Origin: Clostridiales bacterium
Lineage (GTDB): Bacteria; Bacillota; Clostridia; Christensenellales; Aristaeellaceae
NCBI GenBank assembly: GCA_015056415.1
Contig: SVGJ01000024.1
Span: forward strand, 1 to 35,908
DNA length: 35,908 nt
Reading direction: 5' to 3'
Shown here: piece after piece, positions 1 through 6,713 of the stretch
How the letters are laid out: each line of letters starts with the position of its first letter
Numbering within the stretch: position 1 is the first letter of the stretch
The notes under the pieces: generated by a model
The model's database searches: none
What the model was told of the DNA's origin: nothing
Seen by the model: the letters and a program-made list of their open reading frames with translations, nothing else
Made by a program: the position numbers and the translations under genes

Positions 1-375
1 AGTGAGGAAGTGGCAGCCTGTTTCCGCCGCATCATCGCCAATCGCACAGCCCCCAAGGTGGAACCGATGGTGGACGGTCATGCAGGCTTTCTGTTCCTGG
101 ACAAGAATGACAGGCCGATGGTTGCGCTGCATTGGGAGAAATACCTGGAGCACATCGTGGAGAAGTACAACAAGATCTATCGCATCCCCATGCCCAAGGT
201 GACGCCTCATGTATGCAGACATACTTTCTGTTCCAACATGGCGAAATCCGGAATGAATCCCAAGACACTGCAGTACATCATGGGCCATTCGGACATCAGC
301 GTGACGCTGAATGTTTACACTCATGTGCAGTTCGATGATGCACAGGCGGAGCTGCTTCGAGTGGCGCAAGCCTGA
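1..375 (+). CDS. Tyrosine recombinase/integrase, C-terminal part (cut by window edge)
   Basis: The frame is open from base 1, so the N-terminal part lies outside the window. The visible 124 residues are the C-terminal half of a phage/Tn916-type integrase catalytic domain. The box HVCRHTF carries the second catalytic Arg with its His, GHSDISVT carries the following His, and NVYTH carries the nucleophilic Tyr. Such enzymes catalyse site-specific integration and excision of mobile elements through a 3'-phosphotyrosyl intermediate. The gene ends in TGA and is followed by about 185 bp of non-coding, repeat-rich DNA, as is common where an integrase gene abuts its attachment site. Whether the element extends to the left and is intact cannot be seen here. 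Confidence 0.9.
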   Translation, partial: SEEVAACFRRIIANRTAPKVEPMVDGHAGFLFLDKNDRPMVALHWEKYLEHIVEKYNKIYRIPMPKVTPHVCRHTFCSNMAKSGMNPKTLQYIMGHSDISVTLNVYTHVQFDDAQAELLRVAQA

Positions 376-383
376 AAACACCC

Positions 384-514
384 GTTGGTAAAGGGCAATC
401 TTTTACCAACAGTATTACCAATATTGCAGGGAAAAGAATGAAACAATACGGGAAGACTTGAGAAGATACCCGGTTGCCACAGAAAAGAAGCAATGCCGGA
501 AGTCCCTGCAATAT
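384..514. repeat. Inverted repeats in the integrase 3' flank (possible att region)
   Basis: Two perfect inverted repeats lie just downstream of the integrase. GTTGGTAAA (384-392) pairs with TTTACCAAC (402-410). ATATTGCAGGGA (421-432) pairs with TCCCTGCAATAT (503-514), 12 bp per arm with 70 bp between. TTACCAA also recurs directly at 403-409 and 415-421. The first pair could be a weak hairpin terminator without a T-run. The second, widely spaced pair looks more like protein-binding arms at an element end. The att role is inferred from position only. Confidence 0.5.
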
Positions 515-560
515 CGGGCATTTGAGAAGAAACACAGCACTTATTTGGAGTTATAAGACG

Positions 561-1019
561 ATGAAGAAAATACTTTTTATTTGCCACGGCAATATCTGCC
601 GCAGTCCCATGGCGGAGCTGATCTTCAAGCAGCTGGTGCGGGAGCGTGGCATGGGAAACCGGTTTTCCATTGCCTCGGCGGCTACCAGCACTGAGGAGAT
701 CGGCAATCCGGTGTATCCGCCGGCGCGGGCAGAGCTGGCGCGGCACGGCGTTCCTGTGGAGAAGCGCGGTGCGTGTCAGCTGACCCGGGGGGATTATGAG
801 GCGTACGACCTGCTCATTGGCATGGACAACGCGAACATCCGCAATATGCACCGGATGCTGGGCGGCGACCCGGAAGGGAAGATCCACCGGCTGATGGATT
901 TCACCACACGGCCGGGAGAGGTCTCCGACCCGTGGTATTCGGATAGGTTCGATATTGCCTACCGGGACATCCGCGAGGGCTGCGAGGCGCTGCTGGCGTA
1001 TATGGAAAAAGAAGGCTGA
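561..1019 (+). CDS. Low-molecular-weight protein-tyrosine phosphatase
   Basis: This cytoplasmic phosphatase of 152 residues has the usual family length. The P-loop is at the extreme N-terminus (Cys8-x5-Arg14-Ser15, in CHGNICRS), and the general acid is Asp123 in the DPWY motif. The family hydrolyses phosphotyrosine through a cysteinyl-phosphate intermediate, and in Bacillota it often counteracts tyrosine kinases of capsule or stress pathways. I chose the ATG at 561 because the P-loop must sit near residue 8 and GGAG lies about 10 bases upstream; an in-frame upstream extension has no family similarity. No kinase gene is adjacent. It follows the integrase on the same strand and may be the first chromosomal gene beyond the element end. 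Confidence 0.92.
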   Translation: MKKILFICHGNICRSPMAELIFKQLVRERGMGNRFSIASAATSTEEIGNPVYPPARAELARHGVPVEKRGACQLTRGDYEAYDLLIGMDNANIRNMHRMLGGDPEGKIHRLMDFTTRPGEVSDPWYSDRFDIAYRDIREGCEALLAYMEKEG

Positions 1020-1081
1020 CCGTCAGTAAGAAGGATGGAAAGGATGGAGTTATCCTTCGTCTGCCATCGTGCAAATAACGG

Positions 1082-1112
1082 AACCGTAAGCCTTTGCTGC
1101 CTTGCGGTTTCA
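1082..1112 (+). terminator. Possible weak hairpin after the phosphatase gene
   Basis: AACCGTAAG (1082-1090) can pair with CTTGCGGTT (1101-1109), with one G-T wobble and a 10-base loop, followed by only a short T stretch. It could end phosphatase transcription, but the lack of a real T-run keeps this tentative. Confidence 0.3.
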
Positions 1113-1166
1113 TACACTGCTGTGATGGAGTGAAAGCGATAAACTTGAATTTGGCGAGGTGATACT

Positions 1167-1697
1167 ATGAATATGGTTGTTAGTTTTTCTGGTAGGGAAA
1201 ATGGAAATTGTGATAGTATTTCAGAATACATTGCTTCCAAAGGTGATTCCATTATCCATTTTAGGAATCTGGATGTCCACGATTGCAGTAGATGTAAATA
1301 TGAATGCTTTGAGGGATATTGTAAGTATCACCAAGACGATATATACAGCCTTTATATGAGGATGCTTTGTTGTGACAAAATCTTTTTAATTGTACCTATG
1401 TATTGCGGAAATCCTTCGTCGCTCTATTTTAAGTTTATTGAGCGAGGACAAGACTTCTTTATGCATAACGGAGAACAGTATGAAACTATCGTTTCAAAGT
1501 TGTATATCATTGGGGTTTATGGCGACGAAAAAAAGACTCCTGATTTTGTCCCGTGTCTTGCAAAATGGTTTGATGGCACTCAAATCAATAACCATGTGTT
1601 GGCTATCGAGAGACATAGATACAACCAAAAGATAGTAGATAATATACTGGATATTGAAGAAGTTAGGGATAGGATAACTTGCTTTGTTCAGCAATAA
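1167..1697 (+). CDS. Flavodoxin-fold NAD(P)H-dependent oxidoreductase, iron-sulfur flavoprotein-like
   Basis: This is a 176-residue AT-rich gene. The start of the protein resembles the FMN-phosphate loop of the NADPH-dependent FMN reductase family (FSGRENGNC, residues 7-15). It is followed by a compact four-cysteine motif (C40-x2-C43-x3-C47-x4-C52) of the kind seen in iron-sulfur flavoproteins, and by the PMYCGNPS strand-loop that usually contacts the flavin (near residue 80). No signal peptide is present. The likely role is a small cytoplasmic redox protein with unknown partner and substrate. The ATG at 1167 is preceded by GAGGTGAT. The base composition differs clearly from the GC-rich genes after 1958, suggesting transfer, perhaps together with the integrase region. 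Confidence 0.65.
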   Translation: MNMVVSFSGRENGNCDSISEYIASKGDSIIHFRNLDVHDCSRCKYECFEGYCKYHQDDIYSLYMRMLCCDKIFLIVPMYCGNPSSLYFKFIERGQDFFMHNGEQYETIVSKLYIIGVYGDEKKTPDFVPCLAKWFDGTQINNHVLAIERHRYNQKIVDNILDIEEVRDRITCFVQQ

Positions 1698-1731
1698 CAA
1701 ATTCCAATTGGTCGAGCAGGCGAAAAACTCA

Positions 1732-1786
1732 TCCTCCCGCAATTTGGGGAGGACGCAATTATACGCACCGTTTCGGTGCATTGCGT
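1732..1786. repeat. Consecutive hairpins downstream of the flavodoxin-like gene
   Basis: TCCTCCC (1732-1738) pairs with GGGAGGA (1747-1753). ACGCAAT (1753-1759) pairs with ATTGCGT (1780-1786), enclosing an inner stem GCACC (1765-1769) / GGTGC (1775-1779). The arrangement is a two-hairpin structure in an otherwise empty stretch (1698-1957). Its function is unknown; it may be a transcription barrier or an end of acquired DNA. Confidence 0.5.
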
Positions 1787-1803
1787 TTGTACACCCACAT
1801 AAG

Positions 1804-1836
1804 CAAAGGAGCATCCGAACGCCGAATGCTCCTTTG
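1804..1836. terminator. Hairpin between convergent genes
   Basis: CAAAGGAGCAT (1804-1814) and ATGCTCCTTTG (1826-1836) form a perfect 11-bp stem with an 11-base loop. On the plus strand it is followed by a T/G-rich tract rather than a clean T-run. It lies between the flavodoxin-like gene and the convergent desulfidase gene, so a bidirectional terminator is plausible. Confidence 0.5.
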
Positions 1837-1920
1837 TTGATTGTTGGATAAATTCTTCCTTAACAATCCTCCCACCAGGTCAGCCTTCTTTTGATGGGCG
1901 ATCCGCTCTTCACTTTCATT

Positions 1921-1965
1921 GATGCTGAAGCTTATACAGTCCGCATCACCGTATGCCTCAGCATC
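1921..1965 (-). terminator. Long-range hairpin over the desulfidase stop codon
   Basis: GATGCTGA (1921-1928) and TCAGCATC (1958-1965) form a perfect 8-bp stem around a 29-base loop, which itself holds ATAC/GTAT pairing. The stem includes the TGA stop of the desulfidase gene. There is no T-run, so this may protect the mRNA 3' end rather than terminate. Confidence 0.3.
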
Positions 1966-3208
1966 GCTTCTCGCTCATCATGATGTGCACAATGGTGCTG
2001 TTGGTGCGGCCCATGCCTTCCACCACCAGTTCGCCCAGGTGAGCGATCAGGTGGTCGAAATCGTTATCCAGGATGCCGTCCTGGGCGTGGATGCCGCTGC
2101 CCTCCATGGCCAGGCAGGCGGCTTCTACCGCCAGACCTGCGGAGAGGGCCACCTTGTTGGCACAGCCCTCCTTGGCACCATCGCAGATCATGCCGCTGAC
2201 GGAGCCGAGGATGTTCCGGGCGGCCTGGAGCATCTCCTTCTCGCCGCCGCCCAGCAGATAGACCGTGCCCAGCGAAGCGCCCAGGCCCGAGGCTACGCCG
2301 CAGGCACACACGCTGCTCAGCGGGCCGATGTGGCTCTTGATGTAGATGTTCACCATGTTGGCCAGGGCCAGGGCACGCAGGAGCTTCTCGTCATCCGCGC
2401 CGAAGGCCTGGGCCGCCGCGTCCACGGTGAGGAAAAGGGTCAGGCCCTGATTGCCGCTGCCGGTGGCGGTCATCACGGGGAGGGGAACGCCGCTCATGCG
2501 GGCATAGCTGGCGGAACCCGCCATGCGCTTGGCCTGCACGAAGACCGAGGGATCCTTCAGCATCATGGAGGGCAGCACCTGCCGGTCCATGCCCTTCTCC
2601 ACGGCGGTACGGTAGACACGGCGGTTCATTTCCAGCGCGTCTGTGAGAAACCGCAGCTTCTCCACCGGAACATTGTTGGCAAAGTTCAGATACGCGGCCA
2701 CATCGCCGATGATGGCCTCGGCCGCGGGAGCATCCTTCTTTTCCGGGGTAAAGAGAGCGAAGGGGGCGTGCTCAACGCGGGCGATATTGTCGTGGGTCTG
2801 GCTGGTGATGACCCGCAGGCAATCCCGCTCCGTTTCGATGATGGTTTCGATATACAGGCCCCGGGCCTCCTCGGCGATCTCCACGCGGATCTTCTCCCGA
2901 AGGGCTTTGGCCTGGGCCAGCTGGGCGGCGGTAACGGTGTGCAGGGCATTCATGCCCGCGTCGCAGTCGCCGGCGGTGATGCCCAGGGCAACGCACAGCT
3001 CCACGCCGCGCTCGTCAGCGCCGGGGATGCCCACGCCCATGGCGTTTTTGAAGAGATAAGCATCCAGTCGGGCGGTAACGCGCAGGATATCGCCCTGCAC
3101 GTGCCGGCGGGCGGTGGCGGCGTTCAGCGCGATGGCGGAGGGCTCGGTGCAGCCGGTGGATTCCGCCAGCGTCGCGGCGATCTGCTGAAGGTAACAATCG
3201 TAGGACAT
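1958..3208 (-). CDS. cyuA: L-cysteine desulfidase, UPF0597/serine dehydratase-alpha-like family
   Basis: This protein of 416 residues matches the UPF0597/CyuA (YhaM) family in length and landmarks: GCTEPSA near residue 20, SSVCACGVASG in the C-terminal half, and GMICDGAKEGCANK. The conserved cysteines are thought to hold a [4Fe-4S] cluster. Family members break L-cysteine down to pyruvate, ammonia and sulfide in the cytoplasm under anoxic conditions. The ATG at 3208 begins MSYDCYLQQ, the usual family start region; the ribosome site is weak (AGAGGC). The gene stands alone: no cysteine permease (CyuP) or Lrp-type regulator gene is next to it, unlike the enterobacterial arrangement. A related L-serine dehydratase activity cannot be excluded. 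Confidence 0.88.
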   Translation of the reverse strand: MSYDCYLQQIAATLAESTGCTEPSAIALNAATARRHVQGDILRVTARLDAYLFKNAMGVGIPGADERGVELCVALGITAGDCDAGMNALHTVTAAQLAQAKALREKIRVEIAEEARGLYIETIIETERDCLRVITSQTHDNIARVEHAPFALFTPEKKDAPAAEAIIGDVAAYLNFANNVPVEKLRFLTDALEMNRRVYRTAVEKGMDRQVLPSMMLKDPSVFVQAKRMAGSASYARMSGVPLPVMTATGSGNQGLTLFLTVDAAAQAFGADDEKLLRALALANMVNIYIKSHIGPLSSVCACGVASGLGASLGTVYLLGGGEKEMLQAARNILGSVSGMICDGAKEGCANKVALSAGLAVEAACLAMEGSGIHAQDGILDNDFDHLIAHLGELVVEGMGRTNSTIVHIMMSEKRC

Positions 3209-3275
3209 AAGCGTGCCTCTATTCTTTTGCGTTGATAGATATCACTTCGCTGTCTGAAGCGTTTTTCCTGCCGTG

Positions 3276-3306
3276 AAAACAAGCAGCGTCCCGGGCGGGG
3301 CGCTGC
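3276..3306 (-). terminator. Terminator of the sugar-utilisation operon
   Basis: Reading the minus strand, GCAGCG pairs with CGCTGC (plus-strand arms 3283-3288 and 3301-3306) around a GC-rich loop, followed by TTGTTTTC. It lies just past the stop of the small membrane-protein gene, so it likely ends the 6593-3313 operon. Confidence 0.65.
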
Positions 3307-3312
3307 GCTTGC

Positions 3313-3591
3313 TTATATTCCGTTTTCCTTGTCCAGACGGCGGTTGCGCACGTACAGCGCCAGGTCAGCCAGTACCATGCACAGGTTCAGCACATAGAAG
3401 AACAGCACATACCACTTGAAGCTGGCGGCGATCAGCTTGGCGATGATGCCGAACACATACCCCACCGCGATGAACAGCAGGAAGGGCAGACTCTTGCCCT
3501 TGGTGGTGCGGGCACGGTAGGATTTGATGACGTTCATCGGCCATGAGAAGCCAAAGCAAACGATCATGAGGATCTCAAACAATTCAGACAT
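3313..3591 (-). CDS. Small membrane protein, PQ-loop/SemiSWEET-like
   Basis: This 92-residue protein has about three hydrophobic helices. The first contains FGFSWPMNVIKSYR followed by a polar turn with TTKGKSLPF, which resembles the PQ-loop pattern of SemiSWEET proteins (aromatic-Trp-Pro, then a basic turn and Ser-Leu-Pro/Phe). SemiSWEETs dimerise to form a facilitative sugar channel. The ATG at 3591 is preferred because AGGAG lies about nine bases before it and the hydrophobic helix starts immediately. It is the last gene of a sugar operon, 16 bases after the isomerase gene, so a sugar-transport role is reasonable. The assignment rests on pattern and context and could be another small integral membrane protein. 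Confidence 0.55.
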   Translation of the reverse strand: MSELFEILMIVCFGFSWPMNVIKSYRARTTKGKSLPFLLFIAVGYVFGIIAKLIAASFKWYVLFFYVLNLCMVLADLALYVRNRRLDKENGI

Positions 3592-3607
3592 GGCGGGAGA
3601 CTCCTTA

Positions 3608-4429
3608 TCAGTCGCAGTATTGCAGCGCGTTGCGGATGAAATCCAGGGAAAGCCCCAGCTCGCCGAAAACATCCCGGTCGTAGGCCTTGTCGTGGTCAGC
3701 GGTGTACCACAGGGGCCGGACGGCGCCTTCGCACAGGGGAAGGAGGGTGGCCCAGTCCATCACGCCGTAGCCGGTGGGGCGGAAAACATGGGGCAGGGCG
3801 GTATCGAAAGCCTCGCGGTAATAGTCCTTCAGGTGGACGATCTCGATGCGGTGGGCATAGCGGCGCAGCTGGTCGGGGCAGCGGCCGCCGCCGATCTCGA
3901 TCCAGCCCAGATCCGGCTCGAAGAGCAGGTCTTCGTCGGCATGGGACATGATGTAGTCCATGCGGTAGCCATCTTCCCAGCGGTTCAGGTATTCCTGGGC
4001 ATGGTTGTGGTACTGCGCCTTGATGCCGAAGCTGCGGGCCAGGCGGGAGGCGCGGTTGATCCGCTCCATCACGGTTTCGTCCATGGGGTCATCCGGGAGC
4101 AGCAGGCCGATGTACTCGCAGCCGATCTCGCGGATGTATCGCAGCTTTTCCTCAGGCGTATTGCCGGGCATGGCCACGGCGGAATCGATGGGGTTATTGG
4201 GGTCGGTGGCTTCGCCCAGCAGCTCGGCCATGCTCACGAAGCAGCTGTAGGGCGTCAAACCGGCCTGGGCGCACCAGCCTCTGATCTCTTCCGCGCTGTG
4301 ACCGAAGAAGCCCAGCAGCTCGATGCCGTCATAGCCCAGCTGGGCGATCTTCCGCAGTGTGCCGGGCATATCGCGGCGCATTTCGTCCATGAGGATGAAG
4401 CCGGGGGCGCCGATCCTGACCTGTCGCAT
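3608..4429 (-). CDS. Sugar phosphate isomerase/epimerase (AP endonuclease family 2 TIM barrel)
   Basis: This 273-residue cytoplasmic protein has the xylose-isomerase-like TIM-barrel signature. It starts with a Gly-Asp/Pro-rich strand, then LGYDGIELLGF, GIKAQYHNHAQEY near residue 150, FEPDLGWIEIGG, and IEIVHLKDYY near residue 205. The Glu, His and Asp residues in these strands are typical metal ligands of the IolE/IolI/tagatose-epimerase superfamily. The substrate cannot be read from the sequence. Position inside an operon with a GH105-type hydrolase and an SGNH esterase suggests it converts a sugar or keto-sugar released from a plant polysaccharide. It is separated from the upstream esterase gene by about 20 bases, so the two are almost certainly cotranscribed. 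Confidence 0.82.
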   Translation of the reverse strand: MRQVRIGAPGFILMDEMRRDMPGTLRKIAQLGYDGIELLGFFGHSAEEIRGWCAQAGLTPYSCFVSMAELLGEATDPNNPIDSAVAMPGNTPEEKLRYIREIGCEYIGLLLPDDPMDETVMERINRASRLARSFGIKAQYHNHAQEYLNRWEDGYRMDYIMSHADEDLLFEPDLGWIEIGGGRCPDQLRRYAHRIEIVHLKDYYREAFDTALPHVFRPTGYGVMDWATLLPLCEGAVRPLWYTADHDKAYDRDVFGELGLSLDFIRNALQYCD

Positions 4430-4450
4430 GGTATTGTCCTCCTCGCGTTG

Positions 4451-5632
4451 TTATTCCGCCGCCACGGCGATGTCCAGCAGGCTGAAGTACTTGTTCACGT
4501 TATCCGCCGCCATGCGGATCTCCACGGTATGGGCGGTGTTTTCGCCCAGGGGGATCAGCTCGGTGACCACGTTGCCCCAGGCATTTTCGGCATAGCCGGC
4601 CAGGGTGGTTTTCAGATGGCCGTCCACCCACACCTCGGCCTTGCCGCAGAGCTGGTTCGGCTCCTGCTTGATGGCGATGGTCATGTAAGCGCCGGTCACC
4701 TGCAGCACCAGGGGATCGTTGCTATCGGCCAGGGAGCTGTGCCGCCAGCCCTTGGTGTAGGAGTAGCAGGTCACGTTGGTATAGGGGAAGCTGCCCCCGG
4801 TAATGATAGCGGGATCGCCCTGACGGATGTTGCGCAGATTCTCCAGCGACTTGCTGTAACGTGCTTCCACGGGGATAACGTAGTCTGTGGGCTCGGTGGC
4901 GGCGGCCTGGTCGAAATAGTAGCCGATCAGATCGGCGATGAAGGCGTGCCCCTCGGTGGTGGGGTGGGCATAGTCGGAGGAATAATCGCTCCACGCCATC
5001 AATTTCATGTCAAGCTGGGGCTTGATCGCGTCGTAGACGGAGACAACGCCCAGGTCGTAATGCTTGCCGATCTGCTTCATGTGCACATGAGCGGAGTAGC
5101 CGCCGCTCATCAGCGTCAGCACCAGCACCACGGCGGGCTGGGTCTCGCTGTTCAGGAGCTTGCGCACCAGGGATTCATAGGCCATCTGGGCGTTGGCGTC
5201 AGAGCTGTCGTTCACGGCGAACTCCACAAACACGATGTCCGGCTTATAGGCCAGCACGTCCTGCTCGCACCGGGTGACGCCCAGCAGCGAGGGCGTGCCG
5301 GAGATGCCGGCATTGTGATATTCCAGCTGGGCGGGGTCGGCCATGAATTTTTCCGCGAAGAGCCGGGCGGAAAGTGCGGCGTAGCAATGGGTCTGCTGGG
5401 GCTGGGCCAGGGCGCCCTCGGTAATGGAGCCGCCCAGGTACACCATAGAGACTTTTTCGCCGGCGCGGGCCTTATCGATGGCCTTGTGCAGGCGCTGGGT
5501 GTTGCCGGTCTGGTACAGCGAACGCTCCACCATCTGCCGGGTGAAGACGGATTCCTCCGCCGCGGAGGCGCTGCCAAGGAGTAGTGCGCCGGAAAGGGCG
5601 AAGCTGAGAATGCGGGAGAAGGTCTTGTTCAT
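4451..5632 (-). CDS. Secreted SGNH/GDSL carbohydrate esterase with C-terminal beta-sandwich region
   Basis: This 393-residue protein has an N-terminal signal peptide (basic MNKTFSR, hydrophobic core, cleavage near ASAAEE). The SGNH blocks are visible: Ser69 in LGGSITEG, the Gly/Asn stretch HNAGISGT (about 106-113), Asn141 in FAVND, and Asp220/His223 in DYAHP. After about residue 270 comes a beta-rich region (TGAYMTIAIKQEP, KAEVWVDG, HTVEIRM) resembling a ligand-binding jelly-roll. SGNH esterases next to pectin hydrolases typically remove acetyl or other esters from side chains. The ribosome site lies upstream of MNKTF. Gene order (GH105, esterase, isomerase) points to deacetylation of rhamnogalacturonan or related oligomers; the exact substrate is not determinable. 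Confidence 0.87.
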   Translation of the reverse strand: MNKTFSRILSFALSGALLLGSASAAEESVFTRQMVERSLYQTGNTQRLHKAIDKARAGEKVSMVYLGGSITEGALAQPQQTHCYAALSARLFAEKFMADPAQLEYHNAGISGTPSLLGVTRCEQDVLAYKPDIVFVEFAVNDSSDANAQMAYESLVRKLLNSETQPAVVLVLTLMSGGYSAHVHMKQIGKHYDLGVVSVYDAIKPQLDMKLMAWSDYSSDYAHPTTEGHAFIADLIGYYFDQAAATEPTDYVIPVEARYSKSLENLRNIRQGDPAIITGGSFPYTNVTCYSYTKGWRHSSLADSNDPLVLQVTGAYMTIAIKQEPNQLCGKAEVWVDGHLKTTLAGYAENAWGNVVTELIPLGENTAHTVEIRMAADNVNKYFSLLDIAVAAE

Positions 5633-5648
5633 GGGGGAATGGCTCCTT

Positions 5649-6593
5649 TCAGGCGCGGTGCAGGTCTTTGCGGGCGGCTTCCATCAGAATGTGGAAGGCC
5701 TGCCCCTCCGGCGCCACGCCGGGGCTGTCGAAATAAGGCATACCGCATACATTGCGCACCAGGCCGAAGGCGTCCACCTCCTGCAGGGCGGCGGCGCGGG
5801 CCTTTTCGGCGGCGGGGAGATAAGCGGCGTCCAGCCAGCCGGCAGCTACGCCGCGATAGATGGTGTAGGCCAGCATCTGGCTGAAGTTCACCTCGCGGAA
5901 GGCAGAGGGATCATCCAGCACATCGTGGAAGGCACCGTCCTCCAGCTGGAAGGGCAGCGCGGCGTCGATCAGCGTCCTGACCCGGCCGATCAGCCGCTGC
6001 CGGTCTTCGGCATGGCTGTCCGGTAGCAGCGCGATGACCCTTGCCATGCCGGCCATGGCCCAGCCGTTGCCTACGGCCCAGGCGTCTTTGCGGTGGAAAA
6101 GCTTTTCCCTGTCGCTCCACTGGTGGGAGAGCAGCTTGTTTGCAGGATTGAAGAGGATATCCCAGTAGCCGTCCAGCTGGGCAAGCGCCTCGTCAAAATA
6201 GCCGGCGCGGGCCAGGAAGGGCGGCAGCATATACATGGAATCCACCCAGATCAGCGCGTCGTGGGTAAAGTGATGCACCGTGCCGTCCGGCGTGCGGGGA
6301 GCCTCCCGCAGCGCCCAGCGCAGCAGCGCGTCCCGGGCGGCGCACAGGAAGGGATCGCCGGTCTTTTCGCAGGCGAAAATCAGCGCCTCGCCAATGGCGC
6401 AGGGATCGGTCACAGCGGTGGAATCATCGATCTGGCAGCAGCGGCCATCGGCCTGCTGGCGGTTGGCGCCCTCCACGGCCATGGCGATGGCGACGTCATG
6501 GTCGCCCGCTTCCAGGAACGCCTGGGCGGCGACGCCCTGCTCCCAGTTGTGGCGCTGCATGCCAAGCAGCGCTGTTTTAACTTGGTTCATCAT
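5649..6593 (-). CDS. GH88/GH105-family unsaturated glucuronyl/rhamnogalacturonyl hydrolase
   Basis: This 314-residue alpha/alpha-barrel enzyme has no signal peptide and is probably cytoplasmic. GH105-type landmarks are HNWEQGVAAQAFLEA near the N-terminus, HHFTHDALIWVDSMYM with the likely catalytic Asp118, and DAWAVGNGWAMAGM in the middle. GH105 enzymes hydrolyse the unsaturated sugar left at the non-reducing end of oligosaccharides by pectate, rhamnogalacturonan or related lyases. The protein is somewhat shorter than typical GH105 members (about 350-380). The first ATG at 6593 is seven bases after GGAGG; a second ATG follows at once. It is the first gene of the minus-strand operon reaching 3313, and its presence sets the pectin-type interpretation of the whole cluster. 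Confidence 0.85.
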   Translation of the reverse strand: MMNQVKTALLGMQRHNWEQGVAAQAFLEAGDHDVAIAMAVEGANRQQADGRCCQIDDSTAVTDPCAIGEALIFACEKTGDPFLCAARDALLRWALREAPRTPDGTVHHFTHDALIWVDSMYMLPPFLARAGYFDEALAQLDGYWDILFNPANKLLSHQWSDREKLFHRKDAWAVGNGWAMAGMARVIALLPDSHAEDRQRLIGRVRTLIDAALPFQLEDGAFHDVLDDPSAFREVNFSQMLAYTIYRGVAAGWLDAAYLPAAEKARAAALQEVDAFGLVRNVCGMPYFDSPGVAPEGQAFHILMEAARKDLHRA

Positions 6594-6618
6594 GGCAGAT
6601 CCTCCTTTTTCCGGGAGT

Positions 6619-6647
6619 ATTATAACATATTTCGCTAATTGTGGCGA
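6619..6647 (-). promoter_or_regulatory. Promoter of the GH105-esterase-isomerase operon
   Basis: On the minus strand a perfect TATAAT (6619-6624) is preceded by a 17-base spacer and TCGCCA (6642-6647), a four-of-six match to the -35 box. The transcript would start about 20 bases before the ribosome site of the GH105 gene. Confidence 0.5.
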
Positions 6648-6656
6648 GAAAAATAA

Positions 6657-6685
6657 TTGTCAGGATATGGGTGGCGTGATATACT
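6657..6685 (+). promoter_or_regulatory. Promoter of the ABC exporter gene
   Basis: TTGTCA (6657-6662), a 17-base spacer and TATACT (6680-6685) form a good sigma-A promoter 28 bases before the ATG at 6714. It is back-to-back with the promoter of the sugar operon. Confidence 0.7.
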
Positions 6686-6713
6686 GGATGCATCACACAA
6701 AAGGAGAAAACGA

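Noticed and set aside
3524..5584. A 686-codon plus-strand open frame
   Set aside because: Antisense to the isomerase and SGNH esterase genes, which have motifs, ribosome sites and operon layout; the frame has none.
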